From NCBI GenBank assembly GCA_905221605.1, contig CAJNDS010000046.1, positions 126,001 to 190,000 on the forward strand: 64,000 nt of DNA, in the 5' to 3' direction. This document shows, in pieces, positions 11,922 to 22,930 of the stretch. The stretch is from Symbiodinium natans (lineage: Eukaryota; Sar; Dinophyceae; Suessiales; Symbiodiniaceae). A program made the position numbers and the translations under genes. The notes under the pieces were generated by a model. That model saw only the letters and a list, made by a program, of their open reading frames with translations, was not told where the DNA came from and made no database searches. Position 1 is the stretch's first letter. Every line of letters starts with the position of its first letter.

Positions 11922-11982
11922 TAGGGAGCCTGAATTGAGAGCTGAAGAATCATCTTGCCCCATCCCCCACATTCCTCGAGCC

Positions 11983-12645
11983 ATGTGCGAATCCAACAGC
12001 GATCTGGTGACCTTCAATGTGAGTGGCAAGATTTACCAGGTGTTGCGAGAGCCTACGTTGAGCTTGCATCCCAACTCACTGCTGACGCAAATGGCGGAGG
12101 AACAGAAAGATGACAAGCCCATCTTTGTGGAGGGAAACCAAGATCTCTTCCAATATGTTCTTGATTATCATCGCGACCGCAAAGTCATCCTTCCCATCAC
12201 CGCGTCCAAAAAAGCAGTGCTCCATGAGTTGAAGCGCTTCGGGCTGGAGGCCACGGAGGATCAGATTGCGGAAGATGAGGTTAGCTACGCCTCAGTGAGG
12301 AAGAGGATGGCTGACTGGAATATTGAAAACGAGACCAAGAAAGCAAAATTGGGATGCGAGCTACTTGGTCGACTCTTTGCCGAAGCTGCTGTCAAGCAAA
12401 AGGCGGCACAAGAGAAAGGGCACGGCTTTGTTGTTTCTACAGAGGACTTGGAAACGGTGCTTGGTTGGTCCGTCAAAGAGCGCACATATCTGAAGGTATT
12501 TGGTTCTGTCAGCATGGCCATGCTGGAGGAGTCTGAGAGTCTGAGCTGTTTTGGCAAGTCCTTCGGTTATTATGTGAAAGTGAAGGCTGCAGAAGAGGGT
12601 AAGCGAATCGGTTACTGGGTAGTTTGCTTCAAACCAGTGTCTTGA
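11983..12645 (+). CDS. BTB/POZ (T1, KCTD-like) domain protein
   Basis: A 220-residue intronless protein. Residues 7-95 look like a T1-type BTB domain: VTFNVSGKIYQV, then TLSLHPNSLLTQM, then the FQYVLDYHRDRKVILP strand-helix, as in KCTD proteins and the potassium-channel T1 domain. In that family the domain forms oligomers and often links substrates to cullin-3 ligases. The C-terminal half (KRMADWNIENETKKAKLG onward) is helical and charged and I do not recognise it. The frame opens at about 11833, but the Met at 11983 sits just before the domain and is the best start. There are no telomeric repeats from about 11460 to 13420 and no introns, unlike its neighbours, which suggests an mRNA-derived copy. 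Confidence 0.8.
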   Translation: MCESNSDLVTFNVSGKIYQVLREPTLSLHPNSLLTQMAEEQKDDKPIFVEGNQDLFQYVLDYHRDRKVILPITASKKAVLHELKRFGLEATEDQIAEDEVSYASVRKRMADWNIENETKKAKLGCELLGRLFAEAAVKQKAAQEKGHGFVVSTEDLETVLGWSVKERTYLKVFGSVSMAMLEESESLSCFGKSFGYYVKVKAAEEGKRIGYWVVCFKPVS

Positions 12646-13420
12646 GACTTGATAATACCGAGCTGCTGGAAGGGTTGCGTGCCAATAGCATTGGCAACGA
12701 TTCATGGACCCACCACCCGACTCGGTGCCACATACCATGTTGCAGCGCAAGTGTTATATATAGGTTTGTGCGTAGTATACAATAGCCGTGCTTTGGTGAT
12801 GCGTATACCACTGTTGATGATGTCTGGTGGAATGTCAGCTTGAACAGATATCATTGAAGCATGATCCGTGCCGCCGAGTGCCAGGCTGGAGAAATGTGTG
12901 TCCGTTGCAGAGCTATCCAAGTTCGGGTTTTACCATGGTGGTCCCTGAAGTTCAGGGTTTAACATGTCTTTATCGTTTTGATGACTCAGCATCCAATAGA
13001 AGACTTGTTGATGGGGGCGCGACATGTCAGACATGCAATAAATATGTCCGCATGGAGTCTCACAGTTCCACCACGACGCCATCACCGACTTCGCAGGCGT
13101 CATTTCGGGATTATTGTTTATGGGTTAGTGGGCTTCACTCAGCTCGGATCTCAAAAGCCCAGGCAACCATGGGACTGAAACCAACAACCAAGACATGGTG
13201 CTGTGTCATGTCAATGCTATCAATGATGGGCGCAGAAAGCAAGAATCGTGGGATAGAAAAAGATACCGGTTGTTTCTTAAAGTGGTGGTGAGTCCCACTA
13301 GACCTAAACCCCCCCTGCCAAAAGAAAGCAGCAGCAGCCCAAGGAGTGCACCCCATCTCCTTCGCGATCCCAGCTGAGGTGAGAGCTTCACTGCCCCTCC
13401 CGTCCCGCCTTTCCTCGAGG
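12646..13420. other. Repeat-free region after the BTB gene
   Basis: Unique sequence, probably 3' UTR and flank. A 154-codon plus frame (12827-13291) and overlapping frames on both strands occur. None has recognisable motifs, so none is called. Confidence 0.4.
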
Positions 13421-13429
13421 GCATGTATA

Positions 13430-15180
13430 GGGGTTTAGGGTAAGAGGCTCAAAGTCGGAGGAACCCTTGCCCCCACCCCAGATCCAACTTCGCGCGTTCG
13501 AAAGTGGGTCTAGGAGGTTCAGGGTCTAGGCTTCGAGTCTTTGGAGGTTGCCGGCTGCGTGTAGAGAAATTGGAACACAGGATTTGGCGCTGTTTTGTTC
13601 TCGATGTGTTGTTCGGGTGTGTTCTAAGCCCGCCCTCGACGCAATATGTGTCGCTCAATGCTGCACGTAGGCAGGCGTTGCATGCACGAGTTTCATCAAA
13701 CTTGCCCAGCACCAGGTGATTGTATCGGGTGCGTTGGTAGCATTTGCACAAGTAGGTATGGCCCAACACGACCAGCCAACCCCAAGCCCTTGAACTGCAA
13801 TCCTCAGTTGACCGACCTTGAACCACGACATCCCGAAGCCCCATTCCGCCTCTCTGAACCAGCAACCGAAACCCTAACCTAACCTGGATTACTTTTGCAC
13901 CGTGAAGAGCCATACAGTCAATATAGTCCTAAGGTCCTAAGCCCAAACATACGAACACGTGCGCCAGGACGTCGTTCCCTGCGTTCCAGAAAAGTTTACC
14001 GACTTTGCCTCGCTCCGTCCGGGCGTCAAGGAGGGTTTCGGGTTTGGAGGGTTTAGGGCTTAGGGCAAACTTCAGGGTTTCAGGTTCAGGGTTTAGGTTG
14101 GATCGGTTTTTTTGAGAAACAGCACTTGCTACTGTTCTCGTGTGCTCGGTACGAGCTTGGCTGGTTTTGAATTCTCGCCCTGGTGATGCTGACATTGGTT
14201 GTTTTTTGCGCGGGGAGCCGTGTCGACCCCTCACCCGCTCACGCCGGGAATCAGCGGTAAGATACCAACTGCCGTAGAAAATCCAAGCGACTACTTGGAG
14301 TCTGTTTTGCACATAAGCGTCACAAGCAATACTTTTAGTATCGGTGCCTAATACACCCTGGCTCGATTGAACTCGCAGTGGTGGTCTTGCATTGCCATTA
14401 ACTTCCGTGAGCTTTGAATTCGACAGTCCTGTTGAGCTATTGCTCATAGGAGGCGTGTCCCAATAGTGGATTCGCTGATGTCTTATGCTTTTCAGAAACC
14501 TGGTATTAGCTGCGATCACACGCCAATGTGTCAGGTATTCTCCCTAGTCCTCTAAATGCTTGGAGTGAGAGCTAGGACTTACCGTACCCCGAAGCTTCAA
14601 TCTCAGTACCCAAGCTCTAGGATTTCGGACTTCAGGTTTACAGTTTGGGGTTCAGGGTTCGCGGAAGGACACATACATCTTCCCGATGACCTCATTCGGA
14701 GAGATGGAGTACAAGAGGACTCGGAAGGTTTGAGGCTTAAAGAGAGGCCAGGAGGCCGGGAAGCCGGGTAGAAGGTGAGGCCCAGGGGGCTTAGAGAAGT
14801 TCCTCCTCTACCCCGGCTTGAGAACCCCCAAACTGTGAGTCGTACAGCAAACCCCTGAGGTGAATAATGGCAAGCAGAATGATAATTAGCATCAAATAAG
14901 CATGTTTCTGTTGGTGAATTCGTACAATCCATGTAGTACGCGCAGGAAAACTAAACCGCAAACCCCAAACCACTAAGCCCCATCTATGGGATGTCTGTGT
15001 GGGTCAACCCGAAAAGTCTTCAAACTAAGGCTTCGCCGGATTTCCCCTCCAATTTCATACTCTTAGAGCTCCTAAGCCGGACCTGGCAAATATAACCTGC
15101 TCCCCAAAGCCAACCACCATGAACCCTTATATGCTCTTCTTACACCCCCTCAACCCTCAACCCTAAACCCTAAACCCTAA
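13430..15180. other. No supported gene
   Basis: The minus strand is open for 196 codons at 13929-14519. Its C-terminal part is translated telomeric repeat and the N-terminal part shows no motif. The remainder is degenerate telomeric sequence with unique islands. Confidence 0.4.
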
Positions 15181-15225
15181 ACCCTCAACCCTCAACCTCA
15201 ACCCTACACCCTAAACCGCAATTGG

Positions 15226-15290
15226 AGGATGTATCGCGAGGCCCGATTCGCCGTCAAGGTACGGCGCAAAGGACCGGCTGCCGGTTCAGG
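15226..15290 (+). CDS. Candidate exon, basic peptide
   Basis: An island between C-strand and G-strand repeats. The frame reads RMYREARFAVKVRRKGPAAG and contains a possible internal donor, AAG then GTACGG. Confidence 0.35.
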
Positions 15291-15386
15291 GCCTCCAGGG
15301 TGTGGGATGTAGGGATGGACCTTAAACCCTAAACCCTAAACCCGAAACCTTAAACTCCCTTATACCCGAATCCCGGCACTCCTGAG

Positions 15387-15472
15387 CCCGCGCCCTCTTG
15401 GCGAGCTTCAATGTCACCTTTGCGTTGCTTGAGGGGATTCTTCTAGGAGGCCCACTGAGCTCGAAACCTTGA
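15387..15472 (+). CDS. Candidate terminal exon
   Basis: It follows a C-strand tract and GAG acceptor and reads ARALLASFNVTFALLEGILL to a TGA at 15470-15472, followed by G-strand repeat. The hydrophobic content suggests a membrane segment. The segment around the stop codon is duplicated downstream. Confidence 0.45.
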
Positions 15473-15530
15473 GAACCTTCCGGGTTTAGGGTTTAGGGTT
15501 TAGGGAGCTCGAAACCTTGAGAACCTTCAG
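15459..15530. repeat. Direct duplication including a stop codon
   Basis: GAGCTCGAAACCTTGAGAAC occurs twice, about 48 bases apart, separated by TTTAGGG copies. Confidence 0.85.
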
Positions 15531-15834
15531 GGTTTAGGGTATAGGGTCTAGGGCAAAAGACCCCCCCAATTTCAAGGAAATCGGACATTGAGGGTGCCCG
15601 GGCGGATGCTCCGGGCTGGGGTTTCCTAGGCCCGAAGCCACCCGAGAGTTTGCCAAAACACGATAATGACCCTAAGCACCTGAACTCAATGACCTGTGCT
15701 CTAGACCGCAAGCCCTTATGCAGCCTACAAGCGCTACACCCCAAATCCCAAACCCTAAACCTCCTTTAACGACCCTAGAATCCATTTAACAAAAAGCAAC
15801 ACCGAAGCCCAAAAGAAAAAGAGGATGGGAGACC

Positions 15835-15897
15835 ATGAGGATCTACGAAATCCTCGCCTCGGGCTCCGTGTCCCGGCGCCCACAGCTGCCAAAACGC
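15835..15897 (+). CDS. Candidate first exon
   Basis: ATG opens a 21-codon frame, MRIYEILASGSVSRRPQLPK then R, that stops exactly at a GTAAGC donor. The left flank is C-rich repeat and the right flank G-rich repeat. Unknown protein; the next exon may be 16315-16411. Confidence 0.5.
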
Positions 15898-15942
15898 GTA
15901 AGCCCTACAGGGTTTTGACGCGTAAGCCCTACAGGGTTTTGG
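15893..15942. repeat. Tandem duplication of a splice donor
   Basis: A 25-base unit beginning ACGCGTAAGCCC is present twice in tandem, so the GTAAGC donor is doubled. Confidence 0.85.
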
Positions 15943-16314
15943 GCTTTCTTTTCAGGTTTAGGGTTTAGGGTGTATAAGGTTGAGGGTTAGGGTTAAGGGG
16001 ATTGTGAACTCCCGACCCCAAACCTTAAACCCTGGAACTCTGAACCCTGAACCCAATAGGCAAACTAGAGATGGTTTCGGTGCCCAAAGCAGTGGCCCAA
16101 ACGATACATCATCCCGGGAATCATCCCTATAAAGGACCCAAAGTACTCATTTTTTAACTCCAGCTGCTGAAGGTCCCTGCAGTTGACTCTAGTTCTGTTA
16201 TTTGTGTTGCGTTCCGTCATCGATTTTAATTGGTTTCAAGTTTCTGGACGGCCCAAACCGTGAGCCCGAAACCCCAAGCCTTGAAGCCTGGCCCCCACCC
16301 CCCCCCTCCACCAG

Positions 16315-16411
16315 TCAAACTCCACTTCCCTGCCAAGCTGCCGTACATCGAGAACGTGGACCAAATTCCCCCGACTGCGCTCGTCTTCGTGAACAAGACG
16401 CTCCTGAAGTG
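16315..16411 (+). CDS. Candidate internal exon
   Basis: After a C-rich tract ending CACCAG, the frame reads KLHFPAKLPYIENVDQIPPT and ALVFVNKTLLK to a GC donor (TG then GCGAGG). G-strand repeat follows at 16455. The composition is clearly protein-like; family unknown. Confidence 0.5.
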
Positions 16412-18060
16412 GCGAGGCTGCAAGCCTGCAACCGGTTGCAGGGCTTAAGTTGCAGGGTTTAGGGTTTCTATAGGGTTTTAAGGTTTAGGGCTTTAGGGTT
16501 TGAAGCCCTACGGGGCTTTTAGGATTTTTGAGGGTCTGGGGTTGAGGGTTGGGGGTTTGAGAATCTGCAAAATGACACAAGGTGCGCAGTATGGCCACAT
16601 ACCCCATGATGGCGAACGATGTTGTTGTTCTATATTCCTGGCATATTCATGCATGAAGTTCTGGCGTGGGTGGCGATGCCCCCATCATCACACCGCTTCC
16701 TAGAATCCTTAAGAGACGAGTTGCAGCTCAGGGTTCAGGGGTGCGGCTACTGCACCCTCACCCAGGGCAGCGCACACGCTGGGGGCGCGGAAAGATGGCG
16801 TCTGGCCTGGCTATGCCACACTGGCCGCACCACGGCGCGGACCCATTGGAATTCTCATTTTGCAATGGGAGGATTGAGGTTTTAGGTGGGTAGTTGGACA
16901 TCCGACCTGGTTTGAGGGCTGTCTGTTATGCATAGGGCTTAATTAGGGTTGTGGCTTGGGTTGTGGGGGGAGCGGGGGTGGGGGGGGGGGTCATTATAAT
17001 CGTAAGATTCATGTCTGGAAAGGAGTTGTCCTCTGCAAAAGAGGGCACCAGTTCAAGCCCTGAAAGCCACGTAAACCCTAAGCCCAAGGGCCCTTGAACC
17101 CCCTTAACCCTGAGCTGTCTTGGGCGCTGAGAAGCTTAAGGGATGAAGGGCAGTGGAGGGCTTGAGGTTTAGGGTCCAACGTGGTTCCTTGCTGCTTTTT
17201 GGCTATTTTAAGCCTACTGCTCAGGGTTCCAAGTTTCAGGGTTCAGGAGTTTGGGGGTTTTGGGGGTTCGGGGCCAATTCGCGCGAATTTGCCAGCACAG
17301 GCGGAGCTCCTGCGACACACGCAGCAGCATCTCACGACAGAGGCACACACACACACACACACACACACCAGGAGCTGATCGTAGGTGCAGGGCTTATGGA
17401 ATTTGTGTGGCTTAGGGTTTTGGCTTTGAAGGTTTTCGCTGTTGTCTTTCTGCGGTGTCTGTAGGGACTTTAGTGACGTAGGGTTTAGGGCTTGGGGATT
17501 TTGAGTGCTGGGCTTTATTGGGCGTATGGGGACTGGGGGCAAGGGCTTGAAGGGGGTTTCTGTCTTTTACTACAGGGTGTTTGTCAGGGGCTATTTAGGG
17601 CTTGGGGTCTTTGGTGCTAGGGGAGGGGGGGGGGGGGGGGAAATTTCAGGTGTAGGCCCTAGGCCCTCAACCCCAACTCCCTTCACACGAAATCAAAAAA
17701 GATACCATGAGGTCGTAGCTCGGTGCCAGGTGAAAAGCCTAAAAACCCCATGAACCTTACAAAGCCTACAAACCCCCTACATTCCTATAATCCGTAATGA
17801 TCCCTTAATACTGTAATCCCTAGAAAGCCTATAGAACCTGTGTGCGTAGGACCTCCAGGTTTTGTGGGAAACCCTTTTTTGTATACTAATGTAAACATAT
17901 GAGTATTTTACGTATAAGAACTCTGTCATTTTTAGCTTCTTCAAAAAAGGTTCTCGAGTTGCTGAGTTTAGAAGGGTCCTGCCTATAGAGCTCATGAAAG
18001 TCAAGGTTTTCTGCGTCTCCAGGAACCCAAATTCGTATATTTGTTTTTGTTTCAATTTTT
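16412..18060. other. Intron-like or intergenic sequence
   Basis: G-strand degenerate repeats at 16455-16560. A unique island at 16620-16890 has three competing open frames. G homopolymers lie at 16979-16990 and 17624-17640, and a CA microsatellite at 17345-17369. C-rich repeat resumes at 17735-17825. No gene is called. Confidence 0.4.
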
Positions 18061-18232
18061 TAGAAGTAACATCAACTTTGTATGTTGACAAAATTGAGTT
18101 CCTCCAGCAAAAAGAAGAAGATCACCTGCACACGTGCCTCGAATATTTCCTCCGTCACAACAAGAGCCACGGGTGCCTGCAGAAGCCCCACCGTGGACTA
18201 GCACCTTGCAAGGGAAGAACTTCGCTGTCTTG

Positions 18233-18676
18233 ATGTGGGGTAGAACAGAACGTAGCACACGTCACGAGTTGTGTCACATCACAGATGCGACTTCGTTTCA
18301 TGGTCCTTATGGAAATCGAGGCTTGTCTTGGCGGCGCGGGCTTCACAACAGAATCATCAGCAGCGTGTGCCACAACTCCGTTTGTTACGACAAAGCAACA
18401 GGCTTCGTCCAGTACCTTATGAACACTCGGCATGAGGGCAAGTTTGATATAGGTGTGCTCTGCTCTCGGGGCGACCACAGATCAGGAGCCTGCGCGTGGC
18501 TTATAGAACAGCTTTTGCTTTGCCGCGGAGCCACCGTTGACGTGATACATATGGAGCACAATGCTGGCAATTGGAGCCACGCGTGCGCGAGTTGTTCGCG
18601 TGGGCTCAGCAACGCGAGCAGAAGGTTGCGGCGCTTCTCGCGAGACATGGCCGCTAATGTTTACCGAGGTCTATGA
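18233..18676 (+). CDS. RapZ C-terminal-like domain protein
   Basis: A 147-residue frame from the first in-frame ATG to TGA. The core GVLCSRGDHRSGA followed by a helix (WLIEQLLL) and DVIHMEH matches the C-terminal domain of the RapZ/YvcJ P-loop family, where a C-[TS]-x-G-x-H-RS motif binds phosphate and is followed by a helix, a strand and a His. In bacteria RapZ senses glucosamine-6-phosphate and adapts RNase E. Here there is no N-terminal kinase-like half, so the role is unknown. The frame is open upstream to 18098. A strong acceptor (TTTCAATTTTTTAG at 18050-18063) could be a trans- or cis-splice site for the 5' end. Confidence 0.6.
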   Translation: MWGRTERSTRHELCHITDATSFHGPYGNRGLSWRRGLHNRIISSVCHNSVCYDKATGFVQYLMNTRHEGKFDIGVLCSRGDHRSGACAWLIEQLLLCRGATVDVIHMEHNAGNWSHACASCSRGLSNASRRLRRFSRDMAANVYRGL

Positions 18677-19575
18677 ATTATCTATGCTAGCTGTCTGGAT
18701 TTCCGTAGAGTGGACGGCCTGCGAACTGCAAAGGAGGCTTTTTTGCTCATCCGCAGCTCCACGACCTACGTGGGTGCCCGGCCGCCAAGGCGTCTGAAGG
18801 GATGTTGGCTGTTTTCTGGGTCCCTCGCCTATCTGTGATTTCGACGAAGTGCCCGAAGATGTGCTTTGCGGACACTCGTGTGCGATTGTGACCGGATGTC
18901 CTTTTTGCCTTCAGCTAGAATCACAACCTACCTACCCAGAACAGTTATTCCACATCCCAGGTGACATGGCTGCAGGAAGCCACAAAAAGCTGTTAAGTTG
19001 ACGCTCGCAGTACTGTGCTCAACTTCTTCCACTCGGGCATCCCTTCACCGTGTTCTGTAGAGACAAGCCCGCGGCCCTCAACCATACAGCTACAAGATAG
19101 CCACCAACTCAGACCTGGTGAAATGCTCATTTCGAGCCTCGCTGGGAGGCATAGACGGCGAACGCTGGATGAAGCAATCGCTCAGCGCAATGCTTGTACG
19201 CCCCAAGGATGCCTCGTCCTCAGAAAATTCGTGCGCGTACTCAGTGGCACGAAATTTAAAGAGCTGTACTTCTGCGAGTTGCGCAACGCCGCTGCGGAGC
19301 ATAGGAAGACGGAGTATCTGTTTGGCGTATGTGCAAACAGAAAGAACGCAAGAAGCGGAGTAAGCCGATCACCCTTGGGAGCAGTCTTATGAAAAGGCCC
19401 GCAGGCTCAGAAAGTCAAGAAAGGCACCGTCTGTAGTCCTACAACTGAAAAGACTCGTGAGCAAGCCAAGGAGCCGGATTCTAGTTTTCATGGTTTGAAA
19501 GCGCCGCAGAGTGCTTGCAAGAACAAACACATCGCTGCAAAGCGAGCTGGAATTTCTGTAGTGCATCTGCAAGCG
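18677..19575. other. Repeat-free flank of the RapZ-like gene
   Basis: Unique sequence. A plus frame of about 66 codons ends at 18999 (EVPEDVLCGHSCAIVTGCPF), and a 125-codon plus frame covers 19015-19392. Either could be a further exon of the same transcript; neither shows a motif. Confidence 0.3.
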
Positions 19576-21720
19576 TGGGGGGAAACCCTGAGCCCTAAAC
19601 TCTCCATGAAAACTGGGGGCAGAGTGAACACCCTAAACCAACAGCCTAGCCCCTAACCCTAGAGCCAAAACCCACCACGAACCGCAGGGGGTGAGGGGGG
19701 AAACCCGAACCCTAGAGCTTAAACCCTAAACCCGCTCATGGTGGGTTTAGGGTTTTGGTTTTCCGCTTTCCCGCTGCACCCGCGTGGTTCACGGTCTGTG
19801 GTACATGATGGGTTTTGGGTCGAGGGTTTTAGTTTAACGTGTAGGGTTTATAGCCATTTGGGGCTAGGCTTAAGGGTGGTTCGTGGTGGGTTTAGGGTTC
19901 AGTGCTTTCGCGAGGGGGTTAGGGTTGAGGGTGTGGTGGGTTTAGGGTTTAGGTTTTCCTCTCCCCCATGTCATTCGTGCTGAGTTTAGGGATAACTGTC
20001 AGGGTTTGCGGGGGGTTGCCGTGGGGGCTGGGGTGGGTGGGGGGCAGGGGCGGCAAAGGGCGGCGAAAACTCGATTTTAAAAGCAGAATTATTTCCAATA
20101 GCTAAAGGCGGTGTCGAGAGGGGACGCATTTGGAGCCTATCCTTTTAACGAAACTCATAAGCCTTTCGGCCCTACAGTTCCTATAAAACCTATAAATATA
20201 GCCTACAGAACTGATAAACCCCGTAACCCCAAAATCCTAAATTTCTTTGCAGCTCCCTAAGCCCCAAAACCCATATCCTGAACCATAATTTAGCCCCAAG
20301 CCCCAAGTCCTGAACCAGAAGCGCAAGCCGGCCAAACCCAACTCCTGAACCTTCAGCTCTAAACCCTGAGCCCCAAACCCTGACCTTAAACACTGGGAGG
20401 CCTTGGCTCGATACATCCTGTCAGCTTCGCGGCGGAGTGCTTGGGCTCAGCCTCTTGCGTCTTCTCATTTAGGGCTGAAGATGTAGAGGCTTTCTACCCG
20501 TATAGGTATGTGGGGTAGAGGTTTGGGCCGAGAGTTGTTTGGAGTGTATGGAGTGCAGGGGCTTAGGGTATAGAAGCTTGGGGCTCAGGCTTGAATCATT
20601 CAGGTCACTTTGGGGGAGTCGGGATGTGGGTGTTGGGGCGGGGAGGGGGGCGGGGGGGTCGGTGACCGAGTGTCTGAGGGGTTCCTAACCAACAGCCCTT
20701 TAGTTCAATCAGTTCCTGAGCTGCTGAGGCACTGCTTCGAAGGTACTCTACATCTCCCATTGTACCTCGGAGCTGTTTGTAACAAGGGCGTTTACGCGTT
20801 CGGTACGAGGTTCACCTGAAGGCTTGCCTTTGGGATTTTGGGGGGGCCTAAGTATGATGAAGTATGAGGGGTTTCTTGACTTGATACGGACATAGAGAGT
20901 GAACCGGAAGCCCAGCAGCGTTGCGTTGCACAGGGACTGAGTCTGAGGACGGCTTGGTTATTTGGGTTGGGGCTCATGTCTCTGATTTCAGGTCCAGGGC
21001 CATGAAGGGTTTGGGGTATCATGCCTCAGGATGATGCATAGGTATAGCAGTCTCAGAGAAGAGCCACAGCACTTCTTCACACAGCCCAGCAACCCTGAAC
21101 ATCCACCACCCCTACAACCTTTACCGACTTGGGTGTCCTCAACGAAACACTTCCTTCCTGGAGACCATTGCTTACGACTGATAAAACCCTAATTCAAAAA
21201 GCCTACTTATGGTCGGAAAAGTTGTTGTGTTGGCAAGGCCTCCATGGAGATTACCAGTGCTACGTGTGCTCCCCTCAGCCGGCGGCACACCTTTGTTGAT
21301 GCAAGTTTTTGGACGTCCTGGTTAAATAGGCGGGTTGCGTTAGAAGAGCTGCCTGAACGAAGAACCCAGCTTTTTCCCTTTCATATATATATATATATGT
21401 ATACACACATATTTTCTTGATTTATTGTATAGAAAGACACAGAGAGAGAGAGAGAGAGCAACCCCCACGTCACCTCTTCCCCTGAACTTGCTGTCAGGGT
21501 TGCTTATGTGGCGGCCCGACATCCCAAGATTCCATGGTGTGGAGTTTAGGGTTTAGGCCTTTGCGGGAGAATACCCTCTTGAGTACACAACTCGTGCTCC
21601 TTAAGTTTGTGGCCGAGGGTTTTGGGGCTTACGGAGCTACTTGTGGTGCTGCCATCCCCCACCCCAAAGTGAGACCCGCGCGTGCCTCCATTTACTTGGG
21701 ACTTAGTTGGGGTAGCTCGG
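19576..21720. other. Degenerate telomeric tract, weak frames only
   Basis: Mixed C- and G-strand copies. One plus frame, 21191-21415 (MEITSATCAPLSRRHTFVDA), runs into a TA microsatellite and could be coding but is unsupported. GA and TA microsatellites lie at 21381-21460. Confidence 0.35.
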
Positions 21721-21722
21721 GT

Positions 21723-21778
21723 ATCCCTAAACCCTAAACCCTAAACCCTAAACCCTAAACCCTATGAACCCTAAACCG
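21723..21778. repeat. C-strand CCCTAAA array
   Basis: About six copies plus degenerate ones. Confidence 0.9.
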
Positions 21779-21779
21779 T

Positions 21780-21901
21780 TTAAATCGTTTGGATAGTGGC
21801 GGGATCTGGGGCTTCCCGGGTGTCGGAGGTCTCTCCATGGCTTGCGCAAAGTGCTGGGCTCGGGCTTAGCAGCTGGGCGAGAGAGCACCCAGAATCCACA
21901 A
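21780..21901 (-). CDS. Candidate terminal exon, minus strand
   Basis: Read on the minus strand, a CCCCAG acceptor is followed by VVDSGCSLAQLLSPSPALCA and a further 20 or so residues to TAA. The exon sits between a C-strand array on the left and a G-strand array on the right, as expected for an exon on either strand. Unknown protein. Confidence 0.45.
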
Positions 21902-21904
21902 CTG

Positions 21905-21977
21905 GGGTTTAGGGTTTAGGGTTTAGGGTTTAGGGTTTAGGGTTTAGGGTTTAGGGTTTAGGGTTTAGGGTTTAGGG
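21905..21977. repeat. G-strand TTTAGGG array
   Basis: Ten perfect copies. With the array at 21723 it brackets the minus-strand exon. Confidence 0.95.
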
Positions 21978-22815
21978 AGGGGGGTTTAGAATGAGAGGGT
22001 TTAGGGCTCAGGGTTTTGGGGTTTTGGGGCTCTAGTGCTCTGGGGTTTAGGGTTTATTGAGGGCTTGGGGCTTGAAGAGCAGGCGCTGGGGTTTCAGGAT
22101 TTAGGCTTCGCGAGGGTGGTGTGCTGTGAAGAGCTTGCAAGGGCCAATGATTGGGGGGCGGAGTCATCTTCCGGCTGCATGGTAGGGTTTAGGGTTTGGG
22201 GTTTCGGGTTTGGGGTTTAGGGTTTAGGGTTTGGGGTTTAGGGTTTAGGGTTTGTGTTTAGGGTACAGCTAAGCTAGGACTTAGAGATACCTCCCAGCTT
22301 ATCTTCCGACTTGCTGTCGACGCTGGACTGCCAAGCAGGCCAAAACCTCAAGGCATTCATGCCTAAAGACTCGAATCAACCCCAACCCCTATGTTCTGAT
22401 GCGTATTTCTGAAACTTCACAAAACTGCTGAATCTCAAAATTGTTGCGGGTTGAGGGTTCAGACCCAAAGACCATACCATGTAAGGCTGGTGAGCTGGTG
22501 TGAGTGTTAGGGAACCACAGAATTTACTAAACTCCTACAGCCTCTACACCCCCCCAAAAACCATCACCCCGGAACACCTGCACCCCCAGAGGCCTCAAAC
22601 CTCTTTATGATCAACCGCAAGCTCCCAAAATCCTGAGCTCCTAAACCGGGTATGGGCCCCGGAAGCTCTCAGATCTCTCGACCTACTTCACTGTTCTTAG
22701 GGCTTTGGGGGCTTCTAGGGGTTACAGAGGTTATCCTGAGTCATAGACATCTTGGGGGGGTGTCGATTTTGGAGCTGAGGGTGTGTGGGTCAACCCTAGA
22801 AGCCCGAATGCCCAG
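21978..22815. other. Degenerate telomeric sequence
   Basis: G-strand copies to 22265, then unique and C-rich sequence. No exon is supported. Confidence 0.4.
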
Positions 22816-22930
22816 GTTGACATCCCCCGCTTGGACTACATGTACGAGCCGCGCGTGGCTGCCATGCGGCAGATCAAGCGGACGATGCTCTGCGCCTTGG
22901 GCGCCCAAAACACTTATTTTAGGGATGAAG
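22816..22930 (+). CDS. Candidate internal exon
   Basis: It follows CCCAG and reads VDIPRLDYMYEPRVAAMRQI, then KRTMLCALGAQN, to a possible GTGTTG donor. The composition is strongly protein-like and third codon positions are GC-rich. Family not recognised. Confidence 0.5.

Noticed and set aside
12827-13291. 154-codon plus frame after the BTB gene
   Set aside because: Competing frames on both strands are nearly as long and there is no recognisable motif.
13929-14519. 196-codon minus frame
   Set aside because: About a quarter is translated telomeric repeat and the remainder lacks motifs or splice support.
15555-15770. Plus frame of about 70 codons without ATG
   Set aside because: Composition is protein-like, but flanks are G-rich left and C-rich right and the end is translated repeat.
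17040-17075. GTTCAAGCCC string as a tRNA B-box
   Set aside because: The surrounding bases do not form a T-arm stem or any other tRNA arm.
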